Notes under the pieces: generated by a model
Told to the model about the DNA's origin: nothing
Database searches by the model: none
What the model saw: the letters and a program-made list of their open reading frames with translations, nothing else
Position numbers and translations under genes: made by a program
NCBI GenBank assembly: GCA_023245035.1
Contig: JAHFLD010000003.1
Span: forward strand, 1 to 55,735
Length of the DNA: 55,735 bases
Reading direction: 5' to 3'
Source of the DNA: Candidatus Harrisonbacteria bacterium
Lineage (GTDB): Bacteria; Patescibacteriota; Minisyncoccia; UBA6257; 1-14-0-10-40-38
In this document: positions 8,213 to 15,290 of the stretch, piece by piece
Numbering within the stretch: the first letter of the stretch is position 1
How the letters are laid out: each line of letters opens with the position of its first letter

Positions 8213-8590
8213 TCACTCAACCGGCGTTACGCTGATGAAGAGAATCGGCGGGAGGTCTTTTCGACAGGACATGTTGACTCTCATCAGTTTGACCTTGGTG
8301 CCGACCTTGAGCGAGCAAGGCATGGAGACCACAGCACCAACGAAGAACTCATCGCCGCCCTTCGCTACGTACTGGGAGTGTTTCACGATGAGACGTCCCA
8401 GGCCGGATGATCCGATTGCTTCGACTTCACGGGCAACCACGAAGTCAAATTCTTGGAGCATGGAAGCCGTGATGACTGGTTCCAGAACCGGGTTGCTTGA
8501 GTCGTAGGATTCGGTGCACAAGGTCGTCGAAGCGAGGAAGAGCATCAGAGCCAAGAACGCGAAGAGACAGAGCACCCAGAGTATTTTCAC
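8213..8590 (-). CDS. Small membrane-anchored protein, unknown
   Basis: The product (125 aa) begins with a long hydrophobic anchor (about residues 2-23, ending LASTTLC) followed by a compact beta-rich domain with two cysteines. I do not recognise it. I chose GTG at 8590 because GGAG lies 9 nt upstream; an in-frame TTG at 8605 has no SD. It is monocistronic between promoter 8667-8696 and terminator 8143-8170, the same architecture as its left neighbour, although the two proteins are not similar. Confidence 0.65.
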   Translation of the reverse strand: MKILWVLCLFAFLALMLFLASTTLCTESYDSSNPVLEPVITASMLQEFDFVVAREVEAIGSSGLGRLIVKHSQYVAKGGDEFFVGAVVSMPCSLKVGTKVKLMRVNMSCRKDLPPILFISVTPVE

Positions 8591-8666
8591 CTTGTCGTTC
8601 TCCAATTGGAAGGCGATTGAGGTTTGAGTTGTTGAGGTGCTGGATCCTGACTTTCAGGCTTTTGCC

Positions 8667-8696
8667 ATTCTAGCATACTATCTTGCTATTTGTCAA
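8667..8696 (-). promoter_or_regulatory. Strong sigma-70-type promoter, repeat copy 2
   Basis: TTGACA (8696-8691) and TAGAAT (8672-8667) are 18 nt apart on the minus strand, about 77 nt upstream of the GTG start at 8590. Confidence 0.75.
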
Positions 8697-8733
8697 TAGC
8701 GGTAAAAATGGCTGTAAAATAGGGGGTTTTTGC
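8671..8733. repeat. Promoter-bearing direct repeat (partner at 8071-8133)
   Basis: Bases 8071-8133 and 8671-8733 are the same roughly 63-bp sequence with only a handful of differences. Both copies lie upstream of a small minus-strand gene and include the -35 element plus some 35 bp further upstream. The genes they drive are unrelated in sequence, so the promoter was duplicated without its gene or the genes were swapped. Confidence 0.8.
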
Positions 8734-8773
8734 CTACTTTACCCTAAACCCTTTACCCTGTACCTTAATTCAT

Positions 8774-9649
8774 ATGCCCGAACTTCCGGAGGTGGAGACT
8801 GTGGTGCGAGATTTGCGGAGGAAGTTAATAGGCCAAGCCATAACCGACTTGTGGCAGGACCAAACGATGATTATTAAGGATTGGCGTAAACAGAGGAGGC
8901 GAGTTTTTGATCCAGTCCTTATTAAAAGATTTCGGCGGGATGTTTTGGGGAAGAGGGTTGTCGCGGTTCAGCGGCGAGGCAAGAACATTCTGATTTTTCT
9001 TGAAGGCGATATTTGTTTATTGGTTCATTTGAAAATGACGGGGCATTTTTTATTTGGCGATTGGAGCGATGGCCAGCGCCGCGCCGAAAATTATATCCAC
9101 GTGGTGTTTAATCTGGATTCCGGAACGGATTTGGCTTTTTCCGATGTGCGGAAGTTTGGCAAGATCTTGTGGGGGGCAGCTAGCGAAATTTTGAATTTGC
9201 CGGAGATTGTGAAGTTGGGTCCGGAGCCGATGGAGGATTCTTTTACGCGCGAGGTCTTGAGTTTGCGACTGATTGGAGTGCGGACGCCGTTGAAGCCGGT
9301 TTTGATGGATCCAAAAAGAATTGCCGGTATCGGCAACATCTATGCCGATGAGATCTTGTGGCGAGCGAGAATCAGCCCTTATCTTTCGGCGAGAGATCTT
9401 AAATCGTCGCAGATTAAATCTTTGCATGTGGCTATTCGCGCCGTCTTGTCTAGGGCGATAGATTTGCGGGGAACTTCCATGCGTGATTATCGCGACACCA
9501 GCGGGGAAAAGGGGAGTTATTACGATGTTGTCTCGGTTTATGGTCGGCATGGCAAGCCGTGCCGACGTTGTCGAACGCAAATCGTTCGCGAGGTTTTGCG
9601 GGGACGTTCAACTCATTTTTGTCCGCGGTGTCAGCCGAGATTGGCGTAG
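8774..9649 (+). CDS. mutM: Formamidopyrimidine-DNA glycosylase (Fpg)
   Basis: Fpg excises 8-oxoguanine and formamidopyrimidines and then cleaves the abasic site. The product (291 aa) begins with the catalytic MPELPEVETV; Pro2 is the nucleophile in this family. It carries the conserved loop HLKMTG near 95, DPKRIAGIGNIYADE near 179-193 and a C-terminal zinc finger (CRRC...CPRC). These zinc cysteines are intact, in contrast to the Fe-S cysteines of the UDG and Nth in this window. The gene is followed 20 nt later by holA. Confidence 0.95.
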   Translation: MPELPEVETVVRDLRRKLIGQAITDLWQDQTMIIKDWRKQRRRVFDPVLIKRFRRDVLGKRVVAVQRRGKNILIFLEGDICLLVHLKMTGHFLFGDWSDGQRRAENYIHVVFNLDSGTDLAFSDVRKFGKILWGAASEILNLPEIVKLGPEPMEDSFTREVLSLRLIGVRTPLKPVLMDPKRIAGIGNIYADEILWRARISPYLSARDLKSSQIKSLHVAIRAVLSRAIDLRGTSMRDYRDTSGEKGSYYDVVSVYGRHGKPCRRCRTQIVREVLRGRSTHFCPRCQPRLA

Positions 9650-9669
9650 GTGCGGTATACTTTAAACAG

Positions 9670-10479
9670 ATGCTTATTTATCTTTATGGTCCCGACGCGT
9701 ATCGTCGGAGCGCTAAGGCGAGCGAGCTTATGGCGCGTTTTTCTAAAAAAAATCCTCCGGTTTTGAACGAGGTTTTTGCTTTTGACGATAGTCTGACCAC
9801 GGATCAGTTGCGCCAAGAGGTTGGCCGATGCCTTGCTTTTCTTGGCAATCAATCGCTTTTTGGCGGTGGTGTTTTGGCGCACATTACGGAGCTTAAGCAA
9901 ACCACGAAGGAGTTGCTCGGTGCCTTAAAGCGAGAGGCTTTGAACGAGGATGCGAATCGGTTGATTTTGGTCAGCGTTATAAAAAAATTGCCAAAAGAGT
10001 TCGCATTTTTAGAAAAGCCGCCGGCGCGGATTTATGATTTTCCCTTGCTTAGCGGAAAAAAATTTGTTGATTTCTTGAGAGACGAGGCGAAGCGGCGCGG
10101 TCTTTCCGTTAAGCCGATATTTTTTGATCAAGTGGCCAGGCAGTACGAGGGGGATTTGTGGCTGGCCTTAACCGAGCTTGAGCGATTGTCTCTTGGAGGC
10201 GGCTTTCAAGCTGGTCATCAGGCTCCAGATTTTTTTGCACTCATTCAGCGTATTAAAGGTACTTCGGCGCTTTCTACGAGACTTTCAGCGCTTACGATGG
10301 CTTTGGAAAAAGAGGAACCAGCGGCTATTTTTAACGTGCTGGCTTCACTGGTTTCCGGCGAAACCAAGGTTTTGATGGCCGACTATGATTTGGCGGTTAA
10401 AGCGGGAAAACTGGAATACGATGACGCTCTCTTAGACTTTGTTTTGGGCGGTCAGCTTTTTAGCGAGGCGAGACTTTAA
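9670..10479 (+). CDS. holA: DNA polymerase III delta subunit-like (clamp loader)
   Basis: The product (269 aa) begins MLIYLYGPDAYRR, matching the start of delta subunits, which open the sliding clamp as part of the clamp loader. It keeps the overall length and domain order of HolA proteins but is divergent. I chose ATG at 9670 because TATACT (9656-9661) lies 8 nt upstream, suggesting a near-leaderless transcript. Its last 48 bp overlap the convergent rpsT gene. holA next to rpsT is a common bacterial arrangement, which supports the call. Confidence 0.8.
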   Translation: MLIYLYGPDAYRRSAKASELMARFSKKNPPVLNEVFAFDDSLTTDQLRQEVGRCLAFLGNQSLFGGGVLAHITELKQTTKELLGALKREALNEDANRLILVSVIKKLPKEFAFLEKPPARIYDFPLLSGKKFVDFLRDEAKRRGLSVKPIFFDQVARQYEGDLWLALTELERLSLGGGFQAGHQAPDFFALIQRIKGTSALSTRLSALTMALEKEEPAAIFNVLASLVSGETKVLMADYDLAVKAGKLEYDDALLDFVLGGQLFSEARL

Positions 10480-10698
10480 GCGGCTAGCGCGATTTTTTTT
10501 GATGAACTTGGTTTTGAGAACTTTATCAATAACTTGATAGATGGTGCTTAAATAGGTCGCGGCTTTTTTGGGATCGGTCACGAGCAGGTGCCGATACTCT
10601 TTGATGGCCGCTTTGATTTTGGCCTTGTTTTCCAGGTTGGCTTCGTGGCGCTTTTTGTTTTGGCGCAGGGCTTTTTTGGCGGAGGTTGTTTTGGGCAT
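10432..10698 (-). CDS. rpsT: 30S ribosomal protein S20
   Basis: The product (88 aa) is a small Lys-rich helical protein starting MPKTTSAKKALRQNKKR, the S20 pattern, and has the family's usual length. It binds 16S rRNA early in 30S assembly. The 3' end overlaps holA by 48 bp in the opposite orientation. A TATACT box lies about 16 nt upstream of the start on the minus strand. Confidence 0.95.
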   Translation of the reverse strand: MPKTTSAKKALRQNKKRHEANLENKAKIKAAIKEYRHLLVTDPKKAATYLSTIYQVIDKVLKTKFIKKNRASRLKSRLAKKLTAQNKV

Positions 10699-10780
10699 AC
10701 TTTTAAGTTATTGCAGTATAGTTAAGGAATGATTTTTTGGCAAGGGGTATTTACTTCTTTTTCCCCTAATTTGGAAGAGT

Positions 10781-10809
10781 AAAAAAAACCGACCCAAGGG
10801 TGAGTCGGT
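10781..10809 (-). terminator. Intrinsic terminator
   Basis: ACCGAC (10788-10793) pairs with GTCGGT (10804-10809). The minus strand continues into a run of eight T. It ends the zinc-ribbon gene. Confidence 0.75.
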
Positions 10810-10833
10810 GTGGCTTCGTTCTTGTCGCTTGGT

Positions 10834-11334
10834 CTATTTTTCTGTAAAGGAATCGTAAGGGCTATAAAAGGACTTATCCAAGAAGAGTGTCGCCGTAATG
10901 ATCTCGAAGTGAGTCTCACGTTCCAACTCTCCGGCGGTTTTACCTCCGCGATCGGGTGGAAGATATTTTCCCAAACCGAAGATGAGATATTGGAAAAATC
11001 GCGCCACAAACATTATCTTGCTTTTACTCTTTCGACGCGCTTGTTCTAAGGTAGCCGCGCGGCCACATTCCTTGAGTCTCATAAAGAGAAGGCCAATGCC
11101 TTCGTCGGAGGTCTTCTTTCGAGTCCCGCATCCTTCGCATATCAAGTGGCTATTCCGGGAAATCAGATCGAAGTGCCGGTCGTAACGATATGCTTTGCAG
11201 GTTCTGCAGAAGTGCAAAGCCATCAGGCTATCTTTGACGGCGTCTTTCATCCATTCTTTTGGCGGTCGCTCGATGATTGTGATCCGAAAAATCTTGACCA
11301 GCAGGCGCCGGAGGAAACTTGGACTGCATAGCAT
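10834..11334 (-). CDS. Zinc-ribbon protein, unknown function
   Basis: The product (166 aa) has a CxxC (Cys43/Cys46) and a second CxxC (Cys66/Cys69) about 20 residues later, typical of a zinc ribbon, within otherwise unrecognised sequence. Part of the C-terminal half (FVARFFQYLIFGLG, about 108-121) is hydrophobic and may touch the membrane. AAAGGAG lies 9 nt before ATG, a TTGACA promoter lies upstream and a terminator follows, so it is a monocistronic SD-type gene. Confidence 0.65.
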   Translation of the reverse strand: MLCSPSFLRRLLVKIFRITIIERPPKEWMKDAVKDSLMALHFCRTCKAYRYDRHFDLISRNSHLICEGCGTRKKTSDEGIGLLFMRLKECGRAATLEQARRKSKSKIMFVARFFQYLIFGLGKYLPPDRGGKTAGELERETHFEIITATLFLDKSFYSPYDSFTEK

Positions 11335-11366
11335 AGGCGGGATCTCCTTTTTGAGGAACTGTGACT

Positions 11367-11395
11367 ACATTAGGTTCCTCTATTTTTTCTGTCAA
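11367..11395 (-). promoter_or_regulatory. Sigma-70-type promoter
   Basis: TTGACA (11395-11390) and TAATGT (11372-11367) are separated by 17 nt on the minus strand, upstream of the zinc-ribbon gene. Confidence 0.65.
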
Positions 11396-11452
11396 TGCAG
11401 TCTTGGGAACTAAACTTCACTCTTAGCTTTCTTTTTGTTAATATAGTCGTAT

Positions 11453-11797
11453 ATGAACTTGTCTACTTCCGAGGTGCAGAAATTTAAAAAGCGACTTATG
11501 GGGATGAGTCAGGATTTAGAGAAGCAGGTCACGGAATTGGAATCAAAGCCGGCTGATTTTGGCGACGACGTTGACGCGATGGATGAGGAGAAGAACGAGG
11601 CCGAGGCTTTTGGATCCCAGCTTGGGGTCGCGCAGGCGCTTCGGGAGAGACTAGCCAATGTTTTGTCTGCTTTGCAAAAAATTGAAAAAGGCGTTTATGG
11701 CGTTTGTGAAAAGTGCCAGGGACAAATTGAGCCCAGTATTTTAGATGTTGATCCCGAGACGCGTTTTTGCAAGGCGTGCAAGCTGGCGCGCCGTTAG
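11453..11797 (+). CDS. DksA/TraR-family zinc-finger protein
   Basis: The product (114 aa) has an N-terminal helical hairpin (about residues 5-75) and a C-terminal C4 zinc finger, CEKC followed by CKAC, the DksA/TraR layout. Such proteins bind RNA polymerase through its secondary channel and modulate initiation. The helical tip carries acidic residues (DDVDAMDEEKNEAEA). TATAGT (11442-11447) lies 5 nt before ATG, suggesting leaderless expression. The gene ends 17 nt before comM. Confidence 0.88.
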   Translation: MNLSTSEVQKFKKRLMGMSQDLEKQVTELESKPADFGDDVDAMDEEKNEAEAFGSQLGVAQALRERLANVLSALQKIEKGVYGVCEKCQGQIEPSILDVDPETRFCKACKLARR

Positions 11798-11814
11798 ATG
11801 GCGGTTGGGTTCAC

Positions 11815-12438
11815 ATGGCCACACTGGCAAAAGTATTTTCAGCGGAACTGGATGGAATCGAAGCGCGTTTAATTGAGGTTGAAACCGACATCAATGTCGG
11901 TTTACATAGCTTTACGATTGTCGGCTTGGCGGATAAGGCGTTGTCTGAAGCCAAGGAGCGAGTCAATTCGGCGCTTAAGAATATTGGTGTTAAAGCTCCC
12001 AACCGCGAAAATCGCCGAATTGTGGTCAACTTGGCTCCGGCGGATTTTAAAAAAACCGGATCGCATTACGACTTGCCAATAGCGCTTGGCTACTTGCGGG
12101 CCAGCGGGCAAATAAAATCCGTTGACGTGTCGCGTTCAATTTTTGCCGGCGAGCTTTCGCTTGACGGCTTGTTGCGTCCGATGAACGGCGCCTTAAGTAT
12201 GGCGCGAATGGCGAGGGTGTTTGGTTTTAATCAAATTTTTTTGCCGGAAAAAAACGCGTCTGAAGCGGCGATGATTCCCAATGTTAAGGTTTTTCCGGTG
12301 CGCGGACTTTCGGAGTTAATCGCTCACCTTGAAGGGCGGGCGCTGATTGCGCCCCAAACGCAAACCGAGGTCGCGGAGCATACGGATTTTCCATTGGTGA
12401 ACATTGGAGAGATTAAGGGTCAGGCGACCGCCAAGTGA
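11815..12438 (+). CDS. comM: ComM/YifB family, N-terminal part, ended by in-frame UGA
   Basis: This is the N-terminal LonC/S5-like domain of a ComM-type magnesium-chelatase-related AAA+ protein, a helicase that promotes branch migration during natural transformation in other bacteria. Typical words are EVETDINVGLHSFTIVGL near 22 and ESVNSALKN-type sequence near 50. The frame ends at TGA (12436-12438), exactly where the family continues with RALEIAAAGGHN. The next domain resumes in the same frame without a gap, so one codon separates the two halves. A CGA-to-TGA change would explain it. Whether both parts are made is unknown. Confidence 0.8.
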   Translation: MATLAKVFSAELDGIEARLIEVETDINVGLHSFTIVGLADKALSEAKERVNSALKNIGVKAPNRENRRIVVNLAPADFKKTGSHYDLPIALGYLRASGQIKSVDVSRSIFAGELSLDGLLRPMNGALSMARMARVFGFNQIFLPEKNASEAAMIPNVKVFPVRGLSELIAHLEGRALIAPQTQTEVAEHTDFPLVNIGEIKGQATAK

Positions 12439-12441
12439 GTT

Positions 12442-13347
12442 TTGTTAATCGCGGCGGCCGGCGGACACAATGTTCTGTTTGTCGGTCCTCCGGGAACCGG
12501 CAAAACCATGCTCGCCCAGGCTTTAGCTTCTATCTTGCCGGCGCCAACGCTGGATGAGGTTATTGAGATGACTCAAATTTACAGCGCGGCCGGAGAACTT
12601 GGCGATCGGCCATACGTGAATTACCGACCGTTTCGCGCTCCTCATCAAACGGCGTCGCTGGCCGCGATTATGGGCGGTGGACAGACACCGCGTCCCGGTG
12701 AGATTAGCTTGGCTCATCGCGGAGTTTTGTTTCTGGACGAACTGCCGGAGTTTCGACGCGATCTTTTGGAGGGCTTGCGACAGCCACTTGAGTCGGGTCG
12801 CGCCACAGTTACCAGAGTGCGCAGTACCTTGTCTTTGCCGGCAAGGTTTATGCTGGTCGCGGCCATGAATCCATGCCCTTGCGGATTTTATGGAGATCCA
12901 GAGAAAGCTTGCACCTGCGCGGCTTATGAGGTGTTGAAGTATCAAAAGAAGATTTCCGGACCATTGTTGGATCGAATTGATTTACAGATTACCGTGCCCA
13001 GGATTACCATTGACGAGCTTCGCGGTGATACCGTTAACGCCACGCTTGCGTCTTCAATGCGAGAAAAGGTGCGGGCGGCTCGTTTGACCCAGCATGAGCG
13101 TTTAGGACAGGCGAAGCGCAAGTTTACCAATGCCGAACTAAGTTCCGCGGAATGTGACCGTTTGATTAAAATAGATCCCGGGGCGGAGAAATTTTTGCGG
13201 ACCATGCTTCAGCGATCCATGCTTTCGGCGAGGGGCTATTATCGAGTTTTGAAGACCGCGCAAACTATTGCCGATCTTGAGGGTTCAAGCATTGTGCTTG
13301 AAGGGCATCTGGCGGAGGCTTTTGGTTATCGCTTGCGCGAGGTTTAG
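12442..13347 (+). CDS. comM: ComM/YifB family, AAA+ ATPase part after UGA
   Basis: This part (301 aa) contains the AAA+ core: GPPGTGKTMLAQ (Walker A) near 16-27, FRAPHQTAS near 70, LFLDELPEF (Walker B) near 96, a CPCG...CTC cysteine cluster near 143-156 and a C-terminal Mg-chelatase helical domain. It starts in frame directly after the UGA and could restart at TTG 12442, but there is no SD. All catalytic motifs look intact, so the interruption is either recent, a sequencing error, or tolerated by readthrough or restart. Confidence 0.82.
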   Translation: MLIAAAGGHNVLFVGPPGTGKTMLAQALASILPAPTLDEVIEMTQIYSAAGELGDRPYVNYRPFRAPHQTASLAAIMGGGQTPRPGEISLAHRGVLFLDELPEFRRDLLEGLRQPLESGRATVTRVRSTLSLPARFMLVAAMNPCPCGFYGDPEKACTCAAYEVLKYQKKISGPLLDRIDLQITVPRITIDELRGDTVNATLASSMREKVRAARLTQHERLGQAKRKFTNAELSSAECDRLIKIDPGAEKFLRTMLQRSMLSARGYYRVLKTAQTIADLEGSSIVLEGHLAEAFGYRLREV

Positions 13348-13349
13348 CT

Positions 13350-13378
13350 TTGACTGTGTTCTGCCTTTCTGTTATTTT
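13350..13378 (+). promoter_or_regulatory. Putative sigma-70-type promoter
   Basis: TTGACT (13350-13355) and TATTTT (13373-13378) are 17 nt apart. They lie just after the comM stop and upstream of the SD TAGGAG (13396-13401) of the next gene. Confidence 0.45.
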
Positions 13379-13409
13379 TGTTTTTAGCACCTTTTTAGGA
13401 GATTGTCTT

Positions 13410-14132
13410 TTGGCAGTTCCACCTTCCGATGATCGGAGTCGTGCGCGGAAGAAGCCGACATTTGGCTATCCGCCTTCGTATCGGGGATTAATGCCGCTTG
13501 AACAGCAGATAGATTTTCTGGTGAAGCTTTTTAAGCTTGATCCAGCGCCAACTTTAGAGTGGATGGAAGAGGTTTTGCGGCCGCGACTCAAGTTGCCGGA
13601 GACGCTGGAGAATTGGATCGCCGTTCCTCGATATCAATTTATTTCGCCAATCTATGCCGAAGCGGTCGCCAAGGTTTTTAGCCTGCTTGTTCATGGAAGG
13701 CGATTCGCGCCGTGTCGCGATAAGTTTTTCGCGCCGGGAAGACTTCGAAGAAGTCATCGCACCATTTCAATGCGGCGAAGGTTGAGTGATTCACAAAGAG
13801 GGTGTTCGATTTCGGTAATGCCGATTCAGCTTGGGCGCTTACACCCCGGAGTGTCGCCGGAGATAATGGCGAAGAGTTTTTCCGAAGCAGAGTTCGGTCT
13901 AACCTTGTTTGATGTAATCTGTATCTTGTTGGCTCATCCGCAACTTTGTGATCATGAGACCAACTTTGGCATCTATTGCCCGGGGGACGAGGGAAGGGAC
14001 GCGAGGCAGGGTGTTGATTTTAATCTGACGCCTCAGTTTCTTTTCGCTCAAGGTCGGGGAGATCTTGAATTTGAGCTTCCGACTAGCAGGTTTCCTTATT
14101 GCGGTTTCGCGACCGCCTTCTTGGTTGTCTAG
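13410..14132 (+). CDS. Conserved-looking hypothetical protein
   Basis: The product (240 aa) is not recognised. It opens with a basic, proline-containing stretch (RSRARKKPTFGYPPSYRGL) and a segment with PLEQQIDFLVKLF, and has Cys residues late in the chain. I chose TTG at 13410 because TAGGAG lies 8 nt upstream. A longer version from TTG 13350 would add a hydrophobic leader, but those bases look like the promoter. The unit ends with a clear terminator. Confidence 0.55.
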   Translation: MAVPPSDDRSRARKKPTFGYPPSYRGLMPLEQQIDFLVKLFKLDPAPTLEWMEEVLRPRLKLPETLENWIAVPRYQFISPIYAEAVAKVFSLLVHGRRFAPCRDKFFAPGRLRRSHRTISMRRRLSDSQRGCSISVMPIQLGRLHPGVSPEIMAKSFSEAEFGLTLFDVICILLAHPQLCDHETNFGIYCPGDEGRDARQGVDFNLTPQFLFAQGRGDLEFELPTSRFPYCGFATAFLVV

Positions 14133-14171
14133 CAGTAAAAAGCCCTTGGTGTTGATTGCTCTCTAAGCAAA

Positions 14172-14196
14172 CCCCGCGTCTAGCGGGGATTTTTTT
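14172..14196 (+). terminator. Intrinsic terminator
   Basis: CCCCGC (14172-14177) pairs with GCGGGG (14183-14188), followed by ATTTTTTTAT. Confidence 0.85.
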
Positions 14197-14234
14197 ATAA
14201 TCGAAAAAAAACAACACCTTCTAATCCAAGAGTG

Positions 14235-15176
14235 TTATAATCCAAGCGAATTTATCGCTTCTAATAATCCTTTATAAGAAGTGCTGACGATGAAATACTT
14301 ATCGCCAAAGATGCCGTAGTTAAGAGCAACCCCAGGTTTGGCGCCGGTAGCGTAACGAGTGGCAAAAGTCTTGATCTTGCCGTCTTTGAAGCTTCCGAAG
14401 CTGCCGGTCGGGGCTAGATAAAATTTGCTGATATCGGCTGTTTCTATGGCTTTCATGTCGGTCATAACCGTGGTTGCGGCGGAGTTCGGTTTGAGCATCG
14501 CGATATAGCCGGGCCAACTGCCTTTGTCGTCTTTAAAAACAAAGCCGGTGAAGTCGCTCGTGAAAGCACCTAATTTTTCTTCGCTGATATCGGTTCCGAA
14601 GACTTTGAAGTAATTTTGCCAGCTGGCCGGAGTGCCGTCCTGGTCAACTATGGCGATTTCTTTGAGAGTGCTGGTTCCGGTTAGAGTGGCGGCGTAGGAT
14701 TGAAGAGCAGTCGTGACACTTGAAAGGAGGAGGTTGTTCAAACGGATTTGGTCTTTGGGAATTGGCGCCTTAAAAAATGAGGTGTGGATTGGAGTTGTTG
14801 GTTTTGGAGTAGTAATCGGTGTTGGGGCAGGGGAGACGGGCGCGGTTTTTGGACGGAGAAGCGTAAAGTAGGCAACACCACCGCCAGCCAGAATTAAAAC
14901 GGCGAGGCCGGTCCAGATCAGCCACTTGCTGTTGGGTGATTTTACCGCGCCGTTATCGGGTGTTGCGGTTTCCGGAGAAAATATCGGTTCGTTTTGAATT
15001 TCTTTCGGCAGAACGGTTTCGGGCAAGGGAGTGGCGTCACCACGCTCAACGGATTTAATATCCGAGGCCATGGTTCTAATGTTGACTTCGGGAATTGGTG
15101 GAGGACCCACACGAGGAGCTCCGGAATCATTAGGAGAGGTTTCACCGCTTACCATGGGAAGTTGATTGTCTGGCAT
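14235..15176 (-). CDS. Single-pass membrane protein with Pro/Thr-rich linker
   Basis: The product (313 aa) has a polar Pro-rich cytoplasmic region (residues 1-85), one membrane helix (WLIWTGLAVLILAGGGVAYF, about 87-106), a Pro/Thr linker (about 110-135) and an extracytoplasmic alpha/beta domain to the C-terminus. I do not recognise the outer domain. No SD is evident before ATG 15176. It lies alone, convergent with the preceding gene. Confidence 0.65.
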   Translation of the reverse strand: MPDNQLPMVSGETSPNDSGAPRVGPPPIPEVNIRTMASDIKSVERGDATPLPETVLPKEIQNEPIFSPETATPDNGAVKSPNSKWLIWTGLAVLILAGGGVAYFTLLRPKTAPVSPAPTPITTPKPTTPIHTSFFKAPIPKDQIRLNNLLLSSVTTALQSYAATLTGTSTLKEIAIVDQDGTPASWQNYFKVFGTDISEEKLGAFTSDFTGFVFKDDKGSWPGYIAMLKPNSAATTVMTDMKAIETADISKFYLAPTGSFGSFKDGKIKTFATRYATGAKPGVALNYGIFGDKYFIVSTSYKGLLEAINSLGL

Positions 15177-15290
15177 ATGGCATAAAGGTAACACGACCAC
15201 TCACAGAGTGGGTGTGGAGAAGTAAATTAAGACTTACGCTTTTGGCGCATTTTTCTGAACCCTTAACCCCATACCCTCGATTATTTTTTG

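Noticed and set aside
12436-12438. Genetic code 25 (UGA as glycine) to explain the in-frame TGA in comM
   Set aside because: Several genes end in TGA at sensible places (1277, 24961, 25303, 44556), and no other conserved gene here has an internal TGA. The family residue at this place is Arg, not Gly.
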